Shown here: piece by piece, positions 62,134 to 64,000 of the stretch | Layout: every line of letters begins with the position of its first letter | How positions within the stretch are numbered: the first letter of the stretch is position 1 | Origin: Paenibacillus auburnensis | GTDB lineage: Bacteria; Bacillota; Bacilli; Paenibacillales; Paenibacillaceae | Assembly (NCBI RefSeq): GCF_927798115.1 | Contig: NZ_CAKMMG010000001.1 | Coordinates: forward strand, 1,054,001-1,118,000 | DNA: 64,000 bases | Reading direction: 5' to 3' | Program-made: the position numbers and the translations under genes | The notes under the pieces: model-generated | What the model saw: only the letters and a program-made list of their open reading frames with translations | The model's database searches: none | What the model was told of the DNA's origin: nothing

Positions 62134-62598
62134 CTAAAGCTTTTCTGAAATAATCCGCTCCAGCAAAACATCGCAGCCGGCATTGATAAGGTCATAGACC
62201 TGCTCAAAATTACCTGTAAAATAAGGGTCCGGTACCTCACGCAGTTCTTCGTCCGGCAGCAAATCCATGAAAAACAGCAGCTCTGCCTTATCCCCGCCGG
62301 GAAGCTTGCGGACATTGACGCCGTTGGAGTTGTCCATGCAGATGATATATTGAAACTTCTCAAAATCACCACTGCTCACCAGACGTGCTGTCATATTCTC
62401 ATAGCTAATCCCCTTCTGGTCGAGAATACGCCGGGTCCCTTCATGCGGCACTTTACCAATATGCCAATCCCCTGTTCCTGCAGAATCCACACCGATACGC
62501 TCTGACAGATGGCGTTCCGCGATTTTGCTGCGGAGAACTGCCTCAGCCATAGGCGAACGGCAGATATTACCCAGACATACGAATAACACATTTACGAT
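62134..62598 (-). CDS. Low-molecular-weight protein-tyrosine phosphatase
   Basis: 154 residues if started at ATC 62596-62598. P-loop CLGNICRS (Cx5R) at the N-terminus and the general acid in DPYFTG near the end; CMDNSNG in the middle. Removes phosphate from protein Tyr or Arg in the cytosol. The start is unusual: homologues begin M-(V/I)-x-VLFVCLGN, and here the codon at that place is ATC, with GGGAGG eight nt upstream. GTG at 62607 (inside the site) and GTG at 62589 (too far) are the alternatives. Confidence 0.88.
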   Translation of the reverse strand: MVNVLFVCLGNICRSPMAEAVLRSKIAERHLSERIGVDSAGTGDWHIGKVPHEGTRRILDQKGISYENMTARLVSSGDFEKFQYIICMDNSNGVNVRKLPGGDKAELLFFMDLLPDEELREVPDPYFTGNFEQVYDLINAGCDVLLERIISEKL

Positions 62599-62771
62599 TT
62601 CTCTCACCTCCCGGAGATCTTTTTTTTGCCATATAAACTGTGCGGCTTCTATATAGAAGAAACCCGCTCTATACATTTTACCGCTGCCTGGTCCAATTGT
62701 ACAACTTTTCGATCTGCATTATACTTGTTCAGGGTGACAAACTATACATCAGAAGAAGGAGGGGGATTGTT

Positions 62772-63413
62772 TTGCCATCCAAACGAGTTGTTATATTCGC
62801 CGGCGGTGCGCTGTCCGAGGACTTGCTGCAACAAATAGACGAAGATGATTTTATAATCGGAGCTGACCGCGGAGCTTTGTTCCTGGTTTCCCATGGCTTT
62901 ACACCGGATATTGCTGTCGGCGACTTTGATTCCGTCAGCCCGGAAGCGCTGGAACAGATTCAAGCAGGCAGTAAACAAACAATTACCTGCGACCCGATCG
63001 ACAAGGATTTGACCGACAGTGAAATGGCGCTTGACCTGGCACTGGGCACCCAGCCTGAATCCATCCTGCTGATGGGTGTAACAGGCACACGAATGGACCA
63101 CACTCTGGCCGGCATCCAGATGATGACGAGAGCAATGCAGCGGCAGGTGAGCTGTTCAGTGATGGATTCACATAATTATATCACCCTTACCGGGTCGCAA
63201 GCTTTTGTTCAGGAACGCGGATTCACCTATGTCTCCCTGCTCCCCCTGACACCGGAAGTAACAGGAATCACCCTGCAGGGCTTTCAATATCCTTTGGAGA
63301 ATGCCACGTTGAAACTGGGCCAATCTCTGGCTGTCAGCAACCGGCTGATCGAGGAGTCCGGCACGGTTACTATCCAAAGCGGACTGTTGCTGATCATCCA
63401 AAGCAGGGATTAA
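62772..63413 (+). CDS. thiN: Thiamine pyrophosphokinase
   Basis: 213 residues. Transfers pyrophosphate from ATP to thiamine to make ThDP, the cofactor of PdhA. Seen: GADRGALFLVSHGFTPDIAVGDFDS, DKDLTDSEMALDLAL, GVTGTRMDHTLAGI. TTG start at 62772 has GGAGGGGG upstream; the frame extends 44 codons back into the promoter region, without a site. Single gene with its own terminator. No TPP riboswitch was seen upstream. Confidence 0.94.
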   Translation: MPSKRVVIFAGGALSEDLLQQIDEDDFIIGADRGALFLVSHGFTPDIAVGDFDSVSPEALEQIQAGSKQTITCDPIDKDLTDSEMALDLALGTQPESILLMGVTGTRMDHTLAGIQMMTRAMQRQVSCSVMDSHNYITLTGSQAFVQERGFTYVSLLPLTPEVTGITLQGFQYPLENATLKLGQSLAVSNRLIEESGTVTIQSGLLLIIQSRD

Positions 63414-63461
63414 TACATAGAAATCCGGAGACATCGTTGTAACCTTTGTTTCAAAACCTAA

Positions 63462-63504
63462 AAACCGGGAATCCCTTGCCAGATAAGGAGTTCCCGGTTT
63501 TTTT
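63462..63504 (+). terminator. Terminator after thiN
   Basis: AAACCGGGAA and TTCCCGGTTT arms with an inner CCTT/AAGG pair, followed by seven T. Confidence 0.9.
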
Positions 63505-63692
63505 GCGTCTATTAGAACGATAAATATTAAATTTTTGTAACTTTTAATGATTTTTTAATAAAACGCTTCCAACCCGCTCCCAGCTTGAATCCAAGACAGT
63601 TATGGGAAAATATAGGCGGTGAATAAACTGATATACTACGAAACAGAGAAAGAAGAATACAAGATAGATACAAACCTGGGAGGTACTACAAC

Positions 63693-64000
63693 ATGAACAA
63701 GCAACAATGGTTCAAACAAGCGATTATCGTGGGGATAAGCACTACAATTGGCCTAAGCACTCTGATGGCTACAGGAGCCGGTACAGCACCAGTTGCTGCC
63801 GCATCGGTATCGTCCTCTACTGGACAAAGCATTGTAAACTTAGGCAAAAAATATTTGGGTGTGCGTTATCAGTTCGGCGCATCTACTTCTACTACTAGAT
63901 ATTTTGACTGCTCCTCTTTTACTAAATATATCTTCGCCAAATATGGCATTAACCTGCCGCGTACTTCTGTTGCTCAATCAAAAGTCGGAAAAGCCGTATC
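63693..64000 (+). CDS. NlpC/P60 family cell wall hydrolase, 3' end beyond window
   Basis: First about 103 residues only. Signal peptide (residues about 1-38, ending VAAASVSSS), then the start of the NlpC/P60 domain: IVNLGKKYLGVRYQFGA and catalytic Cys in YFDCSSFTKYIF. Cuts peptide links in peptidoglycan outside the cell, usually between D-Glu and the diamino acid. The catalytic His is outside the window. Start ATG behind GGGAGG. No N-terminal LysM or SH3 domain is present; C-terminal additions cannot be judged. Confidence 0.9.
   Translation, partial: MNKQQWFKQAIIVGISTTIGLSTLMATGAGTAPVAAASVSSSTGQSIVNLGKKYLGVRYQFGASTSTTRYFDCSSFTKYIFAKYGINLPRTSVAQSKVGKAV

Overview
The window looks like a chromosomal segment of a Paenibacillus-type Firmicute. 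Evidence: GGAGG-type ribosome binding sites almost everywhere, frequent TTG and GTG starts, a proline T-box leader in front of proS, a Bacillus-type LexA/DinR box, a XerS-like recombinase, DUF4178-DUF350-PspA, lipoproteins with Gram-positive lipoboxes, and many rho-independent terminators. No rRNA, tRNA, CRISPR array, prophage or insertion sequence was seen. Genus is an inference from gene content, not from a marker gene.

Layout. 1-1.5 kb: a streptogramin resistance operon, vat (group A acetyltransferase) then vgb (group B lyase, cut by the window start), behind a leader with a three-codon ORF and a 1:2 / 2:3 / 3:4 attenuator. 1.7-8 kb: WYL regulator, Gfo/Idh/MocA oxidoreductase, an unknown 131-aa gene flanked by two copies of a 26-bp dyad, GNAT, XerS-like recombinase, Cys-rich pentapeptide protein, cupin. 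8-14.3 kb (minus): mobB-moeA (molybdenum cofactor), DUF4178-DUF350-pspA envelope stress cluster, an LpdD-like protein, pyrD-pyrK. 14.4-21.2 kb: NamA-type ene-reductase, polysaccharide deacetylase, LysM/3D protein, then ppk and ppx which converge and overlap. 21.3-23.7 kb: polar amino acid ABC transporter. 23.9-26 kb: cyclomaltodextrinase preceded by a tandem leader repeat. 26-28 kb: GNAT, TetR plus methionine aminopeptidase. 28.6-33.5 kb: glycogen genes glgA-glgB divergent from glgC. 33.6-37.8 kb: a four-gene signalling operon (ABC ATPase, repeat lipoprotein, response regulator, histidine kinase). 37.8-41.8 kb: MFS exporter, ArsR-type regulator, HAD phosphatase, membrane-anchored thiol oxidoreductase. 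41.8-46.3 kb: topB and an SOS operon (47-aa small protein, UvrX-like polymerase, 159-aa helical protein). 46.4-46.7 kb: two tiny membrane peptides. 46.8-55.5 kb: proS with T-box, chemotaxis receptor, gltD, dfrA, thyA, MccF-like peptidase. 55.6-61 kb: pdhA-pdhB-pdhC-pdhD. 61.2-64 kb: esterase, low-molecular-weight phosphatase, thiamine pyrophosphokinase, and the start of an NlpC/P60 hydrolase.

Most interesting points. (1) The vat-vgb leader, whose sequence alone spells out a ribosome-stalling attenuator with a Met-Ile-Tyr leader ORF. (2) A family of about 62-bp leader repeats at three unlinked places (before the cyclomaltodextrinase, the MFS exporter and pdhC); the last copy always supplies the Shine-Dalgarno sequence and the copies carry mini-ORFs beginning Met-Leu-Ser/Thr. 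(3) A symmetrical four-half-site operator array over the pdhA promoter. (4) An SOS operon starting with a small Cys-containing protein, next to two small hydrophobic peptides that proS read-through would cross antisense. (5) A signalling operon whose ABC ATPase lacks the switch histidine and has no permease. (6) A Pho-box-like site before ppk, and convergent ppk/ppx with overlapping 3' ends.
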